Made by a program: the position numbers and the translations under genes
DNA from: Taxillus chinensis
Taxonomy: Eukaryota; Streptophyta; Magnoliopsida; Santalales; Loranthaceae
DNA length: 64,000 nt
Assembly: GCA_023512835.1 (NCBI GenBank)
Contig: CM042085.1
Location: forward strand, 9,160,062 to 9,224,061
Direction: 5' to 3'
Part shown: piece after piece, positions 25,501 to 36,144 of the stretch
Numbering within the stretch: position 1 is the stretch's first letter
Layout of the letters: each line of letters begins with the position of its first letter
The notes under the pieces: model-generated
What the model saw: the letters and a program-made list of their open reading frames with translations, nothing else
Database searches by the model: none
Told to the model about the DNA's origin: nothing

Positions 25501-25959
25501 CTAACCCGATCGGTGTTGTCCCTGGCAACAACTCGATCGAAAACTCTACCTCCTCACGGGTGGTAAACCGACCAAGTCCTCGGGAAACACATCCGGGAAC
25601 CGATCTACAATGGGTGGCAAACAGCCTTCCCCTCTCCTCCTGTCAACCAACGTCAAGTCAGGCTAACTAGGTGGGTCACATCACCCCACCCATGCCTCAA
25701 TGGTCCCAACCTGCATGCTTCCTCGGTCCACTCACCCACAAAGACACCCCGCGTGCCCTGCGGTGTGAGAAACGTCACAGCCGTCGAAAACAATCAATCT
25801 TGGCCTCCACAGAGACCAACCAGTCCATACCCGGGATAACATCAAAATCATCTAACTCCATGACATACAAATCACACAACAAGGTTAACACCCCCAAGTG
25901 TTACCTGACAAGCACGTACGATACTCTCAAGTATCACAATTCCACCCAAAGGTGAAGCA

Positions 25960-26100
25960 ACCATCGTAGACCGACTCACCGTCTCTGGTCTAACTCCAAG
26001 CCAACCACCGTAGCATACGAAATAAAAGAATGGGTAGCACCGGTATCAATCAAAGGCTGAACAAATAGTATGAGAAATGATGATGGTACCTCTCACCACT
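25960..26100 (-). pseudogene. Aspartic protease remnant
   Basis: The minus strand at about 26000-26075 encodes VQPLIDTGATHSFIS, the DTGA active-site signature of retroviral-type proteases, placed between gag and RT as expected. Confidence 0.8.
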
Positions 26101-26346
26101 GAAGGTCCTCTCTTGCCTCATCCACCGGTGGAACCTCGCCTCTGTCTGGTGAGGGCAAAAGTCCTCCCTCGTGGTCCACCGGCCCCTAGCCTGGCCCATT
26201 GGGGCCTTGCCCCGCCGATCAACATGACCCTGTGCCTCCCGTTGAGGCGCTGCACCGCAGTCGCGTCTACGTGCTCTCGTGCCGGCGGCACCGACCTCGA
26301 GATGGAGCCCCACTCCTCTTGTCCGTGATCTCTCGGACGAGGGCCT

Positions 26347-27458
26347 CTACTGCCTGGTTGAGCTAAGGGTAACACATTCCCTAGCTCCATGCCCCACTTT
26401 CCCGCATCGGAAGCGTGTCATCTTTTTCCTTGGGCGATCTCTCGAGACATGCCCGGTCAAACCACAACTCCAACAGGTCCCTGGCCTCCTGGCTGGATGA
26501 ACTCTCACGGGGTCCCACCGCCTGGCTAAAACCCTCGCACCTGCCTCCTCTGGGTGCCGAGCGCACCGCTCTCCCCACTCGCCTCTTCTTGCTCGGACTG
26601 CCGAACCGCCCGGCCTCCGGGCTCTCGCCCGATCCTGACCTCGCTCAATAATGATCGCCTTGTCGACCGCCTCCCGGTAGGCGGTCAATCGCATCGGTTC
26701 CAGTTGTCTTTTCAAAGATGGCCTCAAGCCCCGAATGAAGTCCTGCGTCTTCCGGCCTTCCTTTTCCCAAGACTCCAGAGCAAACCGCCCCAAGTCCGTG
26801 AAGGCTTGCACATACTCACCTAGACATCTTTACCTGCACAAGCTCATATCTCTCTACGTCGAGCATCCCGCAACGAAATGGGAAAATACTCCCCAAAGAA
26901 GCGCTCAACAAACTCTCTCCGACTCATCCAGATCGCCATGGACGGCTACAGTGGATTCCCACCACTGCGTGGGATACCCAACGAGATAGTGCGTCGCCAC
27001 GCGCACCCGCTCCTCATCCCGCACCCCAATCATCTCAAAGATGTCCTCTGTCCATCTAATCCAGGTCCTCGGCTACCTCAGGCCGTGAACCATCCTCAAA
27101 AGTCCTGGGTGCATGTTTAACGGTCGGCCCCCCAATCCACTCCTCGTCGTCGTCTGCTCTATCACGACCTCCTGTCAGTGCACATCTCGCACCACCCTCG
27201 CCTCTCGCTGCTTGAGGCCGTGGTGGTCGCGAGGCCTTTGTTGCCTCTTCGGCTCATCCACCTCTCTAGCAATATCCTCATCGAGCCTGCATACCCTGCA
27301 TGGCCTCCTGTAACCGAATCAATACCTGAGCCAAATCGGGTCCCACAACGGAGCCGACGATCTCTCGCTGCGGGCTCTGTTTGCCCCTGGTGCCCCGACT
27401 CTATCGTGGGCTCCTCTGCCGGGCCTTGGCCTCGGACAACTCTCCTCGGTGGTGCCAT
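26347..27458 (-). pseudogene. gag region (broken)
   Basis: Opens with an ATG at 27456-27458 (MAPPRRVVRGQGPAEEP). Later frames show the capsid-type block FTDLGRFALESWEKEGRK and FIRGLRPSLKRQLEPM, then two zinc knuckles (CWSCGLTGHVSRDR and FRCGKVGHGARECV). The first knuckle has Arg where the last Cys is expected, and the second has lost its first Cys. Frame changes split the protein. Gag would package element RNA. Confidence 0.8.
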
Positions 27459-27540
27459 CACACCTGCCTGACAACAAACAACAAACGATCAATAACGACA
27501 AATGACCATCAAAGGCACAACCGACTTGTAGGTTCTCGCC

Positions 27541-27660
27541 ACACGACCCGTAGGTCCATACCATGCATATAGCATCGTGTCCCCATCGGGGTACACCACA
27601 TGACCCGTAGGTCCACAACCATGCATATAACATCGTGTCACCCCATAGGGTACACCACAT
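27541..27660. repeat. Two-copy tandem repeat in element leader
   Basis: A ~59-bp unit containing GACCCGTAGGTCCA and GCATCGTGTC / ACATCGTGTC occurs twice in the untranslated leader between primer-binding site and gag. Confidence 0.8.
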
Positions 27661-27917
27661 CCGATCCTGGCTCTCACGGCCACGTGCCATCCCGGCACCA
27701 CATACGAAGACATCACACACAAAGACAATCTAGTGCCCTATATGCACACAATCATACCACTAGCAATGCACCCTATGTATGCTCCTAGGATGATCTAACC
27801 GACACCAACATAACCTAGAATACATGTAAAGACTGCGTTGATCGGGCGCCCTCCCTACGGTTTTCCAAGTCACATGGAATCAATTAACCACCCCTCACTA
27901 ACCTAGGTCCACTAGAC

Positions 27918-27934
27918 CAGGCTCGATACCAACT
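27918..27934 (-). other. Primer-binding site of chromovirus
   Basis: On the minus strand TTGGTATCGAGCCTGG begins just after the 5' LTR. It resembles the initiator tRNA-Met complement TGGTATCAGAGC with one missing base. Confidence 0.65.
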
Positions 27935-30107
27935 TGTCACGCCCCGAATTCCAGGGAACCCGGAACCGGGTACATGACTTCCCTTGCCCGCACCCGAAAG
28001 GTCAAGGGGTTGGTGACTAGCACCAATAGAGACTATACCGCGGGTCTTGTCTCAAATATGCAACCCCGTACAATCAAATCATCAAGGGTAATCTGTACTT
28101 TCCCATATATCATCATGCACACATTAAGTCAAACAGATACCTGACATCACATCACAAACGGTATGCAAATACAACTGTCTACGGACCCATGTCCGGGATA
28201 CAAACATAATACAATACACATACAGATACGAATACGATCTTGCATCATACATCGAGTAGTGGGCACGTCCTCTTGGAAGAAAGTCCTCCACTAGTCTCGG
28301 GTCACACTCGAAAAGGTAAACAACAAGTAGGGGTGAGCGACAAGCTCGGTAGGTGACCCCGACACTCCACATCATGCAAACATACAAGTCCATACTACAT
28401 GCTCCGTGTACTCGTGCCTGTGTAGTGTCATTCATCGTCGGGACTCGGCTGTAACAAACATCGGGACCTACCTGCCCACACAGATACGGCTTGTCCACGA
28501 TCCTCACTAGGATCCCGGCTCAGGGCACTCAGCCCCTACCACGGCTTATATGCCCCGGACACGGTCGCCACACCGGCCTGCCATCGGTGCGTATGCCGCC
28601 ATGTCAACCACATAAGACCATCGGTGCATCACGGTGAGAACCCAAACAAGTCACGGAGTCCATGCCCCAATACCCCACATCAACATACTAACATGAGTAT
28701 GGCATGTCATTCTCGACATTTCCTTTGGGCCGTAGCGGTCTCCACAAGTAAATCCTCAATCCTTGATTTATGAAGGAAGTACCCATACAGCCTATTTTCT
28801 TGAAATTAAAAGTCCCGGCATTGGGTTCCCATAGCATAAATAAGATAATCTGATTTTTGGGGATTTTTTCGAGATGTCTAACCCCACTTTCCAAAAATTC
28901 ACCACTACGAACTTTGGGTTTTTCCGAGATTTTACACTTAAATCCCAAATTTCACATTTTGAAATAATGGGAATTAATTTTTCTAGTATTTTTCTTTGCA
29001 TCCAAATGTATACTTAAATGTGTAGATGGGTATAGGTTGCAATGTAAATAGGTCCATTCCGGTCAATCTGTATTTCGAATGCATTGAGACTACATTTTCG
29101 AATCTGCATTTCGAATCTGCATTTTCGAATCTCTTTTCGAACTGCCTTCGACCCTCGAACCTACACTCGAACTACCTTCGAAAACTACCTTCGAAGTACC
29201 CATGAACGCCTTGAAACTCCCCTTCGAAGTACCTTCGAACCTTCGAACGACACTCGAAAATTTCACATTCGACACTCGAAATTACACTACATCGAACTAC
29301 CTTCAACCTTGGCATCTGCACATTCGAAATTTTCAATTTCCGTCGATCTCATCGGGTGTTCTCTACCCGATTCACGACGATTCTGTTCATCATCGTTTTT
29401 CACTTGGTTTCTCGTGGATTCAACCCGAATCTCATAAAACTCATACCTAATACTATATATTAGGTTTTAAATCACGTCTTACCCCTCGGAACGCATTTAA
29501 ATACAAGATTCAACCCAAAATTGGTTTTTTCCCCAATTTCTAGGGTTCAACACGAATTTGCATGATTTCATCAAATTCTTACATGTTAATCCAAAAACAA
29601 GCAAGAAAAGGGTGAAGAATCAGGGAACACCTACCTGGAATGATTCTTGATGCTGAACGAGCTCAAAATGCCCCAAATCGCCAAGGCCTCCAAGCTTCCT
29701 TCTCTCTTTCTCTCTTAAGCTCTCCAACGCAGATGCGAAATGCTAAAACGTAACGTGGAAGCTCTCTTTCCCTATTTATATTTTTGCTAGTCAACCGACC
29801 TAGTCGACCATTGACCCAGCCAATAATTAACCTCCAAGGTCCCGAACTCCAAATTGAGTCAAACTACGGTCAAAACGCTCGAAATGACGAGCACAATACT
29901 ACGATATTAGTACACCCAAATGACCGCTCAAACGCAGTCAACCAATAGACCCAGAAAAGTCAACAATCGGGTCAAACGGGGCCCCGACTCGGAATCGGGC
30001 CCAAGTACGGTCAAAATGCTCACATTGACGGCTACACTACCGTCCACGATAGTTACATTCCCATAGAATGACTATCTCTCAAGACTACCCAAATACGAGT
30101 CTTTACA
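27935..30107 (-). repeat. 5' LTR of chromovirus (family A)
   Basis: 2173 bp, same ends as the 3' LTR. TATA box (TATAAATAG, minus) at 29772-29780, with TTCGAA core repeat at 29075-29330. It differs from the 3' LTR by many single-base indels as well as substitutions. Confidence 0.92.
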
Positions 30108-30756
30108 TATTGCATATGTGGAAAGCCGAGGCCCGAGTTGAGCCGTTGAGCTCGTGGAGCTAGGGTTGAGTGCCCTTGAGCCGGGATCCCATGGAGGATC
30201 GTGAACAAGTTGTCCTGTGTGACGAGGGCTGAGTCCTGATGTTTGTTTGCGAGGCTGAGTCCGAGGATTGTGCACACCTTACATGGTGCACGAGTACACT
30301 GAGCATATAGTATAGACTTAAATGTGTTGCATGATGTGGAGTTTTGGGGTCACCCTTCGAGCTTGTCGCTCACCCCTACTTGTTGTTTACCCCTTTTTAG
30401 GTGTGACCCGAGACTAGTGGAGGACTTTCTTCCAGAAAACGCCCATTACTCGATGTATGATACGGTTATATTCCGTATTGTTTTATGTGATATCCCGAAA
30501 TGGGTCCGTGGACCGTTATATTTGCATACTATATGATGTGATGTCTCGTATAATCGTTTGATTCATTGTATGCATGATGATATATGAGAAAGTACGGGAT
30601 TACCCTTGATGTATGACTGTACGGGGTTGCATATTTGAGGCAGCACCCATGGTGTAGTCTCCATTGGTGCTAGTCACCAACCCTTGACCTATCGGGTGCG
30701 GGCAAGGGGAAGTCATGTACCCGGTTCCGGATTCCTTGGAATTCGGGGGCGTGACA
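30108..30756 (+). mobile_element. Family-A solo LTR, right part (plus)
   Basis: Begins with the right TATTG duplication (30108-30112), continues the LTR interrupted at 20265 and ends GGGGGCGTGACA, followed by TCTTA (30757-30761), which matches 18745-18749. Confidence 0.9.
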
Positions 30757-31315
30757 TCTTATACCTTTATGTAGGGGAAATTAATTCCCCCCACCCCCAA
30801 GTTTACTAAGGGTTCCCTTGCATAAATGAACCTTATTTATTTTTATACCCCTTATTTTATTATTTGTTTTTTTTATCTCTCCCTCTCTCACTTTTCTTAC
30901 CCTGTCGCCACGCCTCCCCATCCCCTGTCGCCCGCCTCCCCCCTCCCCCGTCGCTGTGCCCCCCTCTCTGTTGACGCGCCACTCGCCCTGCCCCTCTCCC
31001 TCCTCCCCCTCCCCCGCGCCGCGCGCCCCTTCCTATCGCCGCGCCTCCTCGCTGCGCCCGATCTGCCGCCTCGCCCCTTCCACGCCCAATCTATGTACGC
31101 AAAACATTTTTTTGTTCAATAAAAAAATTATTTAATAAATTTTAATTAAGGATATTTCAGTAATTGTAAGAATATATTATCTTCCTTGTTTTTGCATACC
31201 AAATGCAGTAAAGGTAATCAAAAAAATCATTCTTTTCCTATGTCAATTCCATTCATTTAATGATTCCATTCCCTCAAATTTCATTCCCGTGTACCAAACG
31301 AGCCCTAGGTTTTTT
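30757..31315. other. Flank of the LTR nest with pyrimidine-rich GC tract
   Basis: 30890-31090 is C/T-rich and GC-rich (CCCCTCCCCCGTCGC words) with a low-complexity open frame but no domain. 31185-31310 contains GCATACCAAATGCAGTAAAGG and GTGTACCAAACGAGCCC. These mirror GTTTGGTATGCGATAAAGG at 16461 and may be the far end of an older MITE-like element. Confidence 0.35.
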
Positions 31316-31540
31316 CTTCATCTACATTGTTATACTGATTACTTATAGGGGTGTAAAATGGATGGTTGGTTCACGGACCGAACAAAATGGACTAAAAATA
31401 TTCGATCCATTTCAATCGCGAGCTTAAATGGATACGTTTTTTTAAAAAACTTTTTTAAACTATTACCTATCATACATAGTACGCTAATACTTAGAGTAGA
31501 TTATAATCATTCATCCAAATTGGTTGCCTTTTGATACAGT

Positions 31541-31880
31541 CAATAGTATGGAGTGGATTATACAGAAGTTTTTGCTCCTGTCGCAAGAATAGATACAATT
31601 CGATTGATTATTTCATTAGCAACCCACAAGCAATGGACAATTTATCAATCATATGTGCAATCAACCTTTTTGCATGGTGAGCTAACTAAAGTAGTATTTG
31701 TGGAACAACCTCTTGGTTATATACGAAGGGTAATGAACAAAAAGTATACAGACTCAAGAAAGCTTTATATAGACTTAAACAAGCTCCTTGAGCTTGGTAC
31801 GATATAATTGAGTCATATACATGAAGGTTCCACAAAGTGTCCTTATAAACAAACCTTGTTTATAAAAACAGGGAATAGAG
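31541..31880 (+). pseudogene. Ty1/copia reverse transcriptase fragment
   Basis: Encodes VDYTEVFAPVARIDTIRLII and FLHGELTKVVFVEQPLGYI, the conserved N-terminal half of copia RT, then drifts out of frame before the YVDD site. Only about 110 codons survive. Confidence 0.88.
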
Positions 31881-31944
31881 GTAATTATCTACCATCATAG
31901 TCAAATGAGACATATTTTCCTCATTAGAGAGTCCTTCACCATTG

Positions 31945-32303
31945 TCATAATCACTCATTCAAGTCTTTCAATCGGTGACTATCAATTTCTCTCTTTTGTT
32001 CCTTTGTAAGAACAATCCCTTTTACTACTGTGAAATTCCATTTTTTCACCAAGTTCCAATATTCTTTGGAACGTAAAAAATTTTCCATAAGCATACTCCG
32101 GTGATTATAGCGGCCATCAAATTTTGGAATCGATGGTTGTACAAAATCACTCTGTGATGCCATATCTCCTTGGCTTGACCCGTTTTGTTTCTCCGATATT
32201 TCGCTTTAAGGAATCCCGAGATGTCTTTTGATGTGTCTTTCTTCAAAATTGTCTCCAATATCAATTGATCTATTGCTTGGAAGACGTAGTTTTTAGCCTT
32301 CAA
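31945..32303 (-). pseudogene. Ty1/copia gag fragment, copy 1
   Basis: The minus strand encodes MASQSDFVQPSIPKFDGRY, MENFLRSKEYW and FQAIDQLILETILKKDTSKD, the start of a copia gag (UBN2-type). One frameshift separates its two halves. It is on the strand opposite the RT fragment. Confidence 0.85.
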
Positions 32304-32515
32304 GTCTTTCGGTTGTTGACTATCAATTTCTCTCTTTTATTCCTCTATGAGAACAACGACCTGCTCATGCAGAAATTCCATTTTCCACTAAGTTCCAATA
32401 TTCGTTGGAATGTAAAAATTTCTCCATAAGCATACTCCAAGTGATCATAGTGGCCATCAATTTTGGGAATTGATGGTTGTACAAAATCACTCTGTGATGC
32501 CATATCGGTCTTGGC
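32304..32515 (-). pseudogene. Ty1/copia gag fragment, copy 2
   Basis: A second partial copy of the same gag start (ASQSDFVQPSIPKIDGHY-like), directly upstream of copy 1 on the minus strand and nearer the primer-binding site, with stops and indels. Confidence 0.75.
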
Positions 32516-32571
32516 TTGATGCAGAGAAATGAATTAGGATAGCGTGAAGATGCAATTATACCTCATAAATA

Positions 32572-32588
32572 TATGGCTCGATACCAAA
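32572..32588 (-). other. Copia primer-binding site
   Basis: On the minus strand TTTGGTATCGAGCC follows the LTR end, consistent with an initiator tRNA-Met primer. Confidence 0.6.
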
Positions 32589-32807
32589 TGATAAAACAGA
32601 GAATTCATATACTTGTATATTAAGTAGTCTAGAAATACATCATCACACTAATTAAACAAACAAACTGGTTATATATAGCCTTACATGATAAACTGAATTA
32701 CGAGAAAAACAAACCGCTTCCTCGAGATTGTGATAACGTGGGTGAAAAATAAGACAAGTCCTCTAATAATAGAAGTTATTACAAAGTCAAACCAAACCAT
32801 GTTAACA
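32589..32807 (-). mobile_element. Copia-type LTR (5' LTR, minus)
   Basis: On the minus strand starts TGTTAACATGG and ends GTTTTATCA, directly followed by the primer-binding site and gag remnants. About 219 bp. No partner LTR found. Confidence 0.6.
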
Positions 32808-33029
32808 CCTTAAATATATTAATTTTAAATTAAAGTTTAGAAACATAAAATTTTAAATATGGTTTTAAAATTAAAATTCTAAAAAATCTCAATAAAAATT
32901 AACTTATCATATTTATTAAAAAAAAGATCGTAGCAACTAATTTTTAGTTCGCTAAATGGCTTAAACGAATTGATCCATTTAGGCTCGCCCGTAACGGACC
33001 TAATCAAATGACCCATTTTACACTCCTAT

Positions 33030-35471
33030 TGCTTTGTTTATATTCATTAATTTATAGTAATATTTTTTATATTATTAATTTTTTATATTAATATTAAATT
33101 TTATTAGATAATTTAAATAAAATAATTTGAATAATTTCCAACGTGATTTGATATTATTATTTTTGAAAAAAAAATTTATGTATTGATATGATTTTTTTTC
33201 TGTTTATAAATAATTTTAAATATATAAAATTTATTATTTTTTAAAAATAATCATATTTTTAAAATAATATCATCAAACAAACTCAAAACAAATTCTAGTC
33301 GAGCATAATTCAAAATTCATCGCAAAGAAAGATCGACTCGGGGTTGGGGGTTGGCAAAAATTTAAATGAACCCGACTTGTTTAAGCCGAAACTTAATTTG
33401 GTTTACGCGATGCTTTCCCTAACCTACCAGTGTTAATAATTTTTATTATTATTAAGATTGGCCTGCGCTCCAACATCTCTAAAGTTCACCGATTTTATAA
33501 AAGGGAGGAATTCAAATCTCAAGCTGGAATCAAATTACACGGTCTGGTCTGGTGTGAGGATTGGGATCAAGCTGACCGCCCTGGTCAAGCCGGTCAACTC
33601 ATGTCTCTTGATTTGAAGCGTTGAAGTTGGTTTAATTTAATCAGTCGACAAGTCTGACATTTTTGATTAAGTCTCTGTCTGTAGCTCCTAATGTAATGTA
33701 TTGATCGTTTGAAAAATCGTGTTGTGCGCGCGTTCGATTCCATGACCACATGTATAGGGGTTACTTTCTTTTCCTTCTCAAAATATCGAAAATAATAAAG
33801 AAATATTTTTCATTTTAAAAGTTTTTAAGAATAAATACAAAAAAAGTTATTTTTAATTTTATATTATTTTACCTGGAAATAATTCTTTTTTTTAATGTAT
33901 GGTAAATCTTTGTTGGACCAGCCAGAGCAATCGATAATTGAATAAACTAATTAGATAAATAGTACAATCCACTTAAACTGACCGACGAGCAATTTTAAAT
34001 GAAAAGCTTTCTCTAATATGGTAAGAAATATAAAAAACTTTTTCAATTAAAAATAAAAGTCTAGCGGACTTTCTATGTTCAATCCAAATGTATTTTTGAT
34101 GACGATAATTTATTTGATTTGGTTTGTTAAAATTAGATATTAGATTATATATTATAATTTGTGTTGATGTTGTAAATTTAAGGTGAAAAATTGACAATAC
34201 TATAGTTGAGCGGAAAACTCGTTAACTGATTTAACCCACAAATTGACCACTAAAAATCAAATAAACCGATTTGTATATGTTAAGTAATTCTATCAATCCG
34301 ATCGAAAACCAAAAATTCAATTTATCAAAGTGATAACCCTCGACCAATATCAGAAAATATCTATGTTATACTAAATATCTGAAAATGTCCATGTTATACT
34401 AAATCATCTCAAATGAAAGGGGGAGAGAGAGAGAGGGGTGGACTGCTTTGTTAAGAGCTGAAAATGCAAATTCCTGTTAATTAATAGCCTCTCATGTTTT
34501 TTTTATATACCAAATTACTTACAAATCTACTACAAATTAAAATTTTCCATTTTATATTTAAGATTTGTTTCCTTTTATAGATTAGTCGAAAGGAAAGGGG
34601 ATGCTAAAAAGCATGCGCTTGGATATTTGTTTTGTTTTTCTTTTATTTTGAATATTGTACTGTGTCATGTTTGTATCTAATTACTACAACTTTTTAAATG
34701 AATTTTATATAACAACGACAAAAAGATATGTTTCCATCATTAAGAAAGATGATTTGCTCCGCAATTTCAGATATTTGTTTGTTCCTTTTTTCTTTTTTGG
34801 TTTTAATAAGTAATGTGAGCAATGGTATATATTTAACTACAAGAAGTTTTATAGGCAATAAATCAATAAGACAGGATAGGATACACCATTAATTTTTTTT
34901 TTATTTTTGGCTTTAATTCAATAAATACATACCAAAGAAATCACTTTAAGACAACATTATAAAAATTATTTAATGTCTGTAGAAAAAAAAGTCATAAATT
35001 TTCAATCAAACATTACTATGGGTCTTACCACGATGACAAACGGTGCTGTAGTATTGTTTTTAATAGGTTATTGTAGTACCTCTTATCTGAACATCATAAA
35101 TCCACTGTTATCTTTAATATGTGTGTGTTTCTGTATTGGTTCAGTTAATCACAGATGGTGAATGGTATAAAACAGAAAGGAAAGCAATATACCAAATGAA
35201 GTCTTCCCCTCTCACCCCCCCAAATTATATTCATATTCCAGCTGCCAATACGAGAGGCGAGTTACAAATAGAAAAAACACAACTGGTATTAATTACTTTT
35301 CTTTCGCCTGCTATTAAATTTATTTTATATAATTAAATGTTTTTAGTATAATATTTTATTTAGGAAAAGACAGTGTGCAGCAGCGGTCTGCGGTCATTCC
35401 GCTGACCCAAGCAAGGTGTTGTCTGGCGGGAGAAGGGCGTCCGTCTCCTTTGGCTGGTCTTTCACGACTCG
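33030..35471. other. AT-rich intergenic DNA
   Basis: Mostly A/T homopolymer-rich sequence with no supported gene. Short frames lack family features. Confidence 0.4.
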
Positions 35472-35510
35472 TTTGGAGTTTGGGGGACCAACCAACCTCC
35501 AAACTCCAAA
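35472..35510. other. Hairpin upstream of TRM-like gene
   Basis: TTTGGAGTTTGGGGG (35472-35486), a 9-nt loop ACCAACCAA, and CCTCCAAACTCCAAA (35496-35510) form a 15-bp stem with one mismatch. Confidence 0.7.
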
Positions 35511-35861
35511 ACTTCCTAGCCTTCTTCTAGCTGTGTTCGTTCGTTATAGTTTTCCCAACTTCCTCGTACCTTATAGTTTTCCAAACCTCGTACCCCCACC
35601 TTTAATTTAGTTAACGTGGCCTATTTCTCCACTTCTGAGATCAGTTTTTCTGCAACTCGTTCAAATCCTATATACCATCAAATCATATGTAGCCTAGTGT
35701 TTGTTGAATAGCTACTTTATACTGTTCGTACGGTATTTTCAGGCCTTAATGCCTCCCACCATCTTTCTCTGTCTGCCTCCATGCCTGCCAATGCCATCCG
35801 TGCGGTGAACAGAACATCCTAAGTTGTCTCTCTGTAGCATCACGACTCGACCGACTTTAAG

Positions 35862-36113
35862 GTACGAAATTGTTTTCCTGCATCATGCTATGGGCGAGTT
35901 TTTCTTGGTTTCTTTTTTTTTTTCCTGGAAATGAGCATGTTTGCTATGCAGCCAATGTTTAGTCTTCAAAACTCATCTCAAGACGTTTATTATGTGATTG
36001 ATCGCTGAAGTAGCTTCGTGTCATTTATTTATTTATTTATCTTTAACCCCTTCAACGTTTATGAATTGTTTTTCTCATCCTGTGAAGTTATAGTGTGAAG
36101 GGTTTTGTTCAGG
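35862..36113 (+). other. Possible 5' UTR intron of TRM-like gene
   Basis: AAG followed by GTACGAAATTG near 35862 and a TTTTGTTCAG acceptor near 36112, with T-rich sequence between them, would place an intron in the leader about 30 nt before the ATG. Seen by consensus only. Confidence 0.35.
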
Positions 36114-36144
36114 GACAGGGAGGTGATATTTTGTTTTGGACACC

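Larger units (their letters stand above)
20266..30107 (-). mobile_element. Full-length Ty3/gypsy chromovirus (9842 bp)
   Basis: Complete element on the minus strand with two ~2.2-kb LTRs, primer-binding site, gag, protease, reverse transcriptase, RNase H, integrase and a chromodomain-like end, then a purine tract and the 3' LTR. An exact 5-bp target duplication TATTG surrounds it. Domain order (integrase after RNase H) defines Ty3/gypsy. The C-terminal block VRVLWRHRGMEEQTWEKE and the [12 protein letters not shown] linker point to a chromovirus, most likely the Tekay/Del clade. The polyprotein is broken by many frameshifts, so as written it is non-autonomous. Confidence 0.9.
31346..33029. mobile_element. 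Possible hAT-like non-autonomous element
   Basis: Left end TAGGGGTGTAAAATGG and right end CCATTTTACACTCCTA are inverted copies. Both arms then carry words meaning 'prospective CCATTT/AAATGG' repeats. A related end lies at 40688. No matching 8-bp duplication is visible, and the interior consists of copia fragments. Confidence 0.4.
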
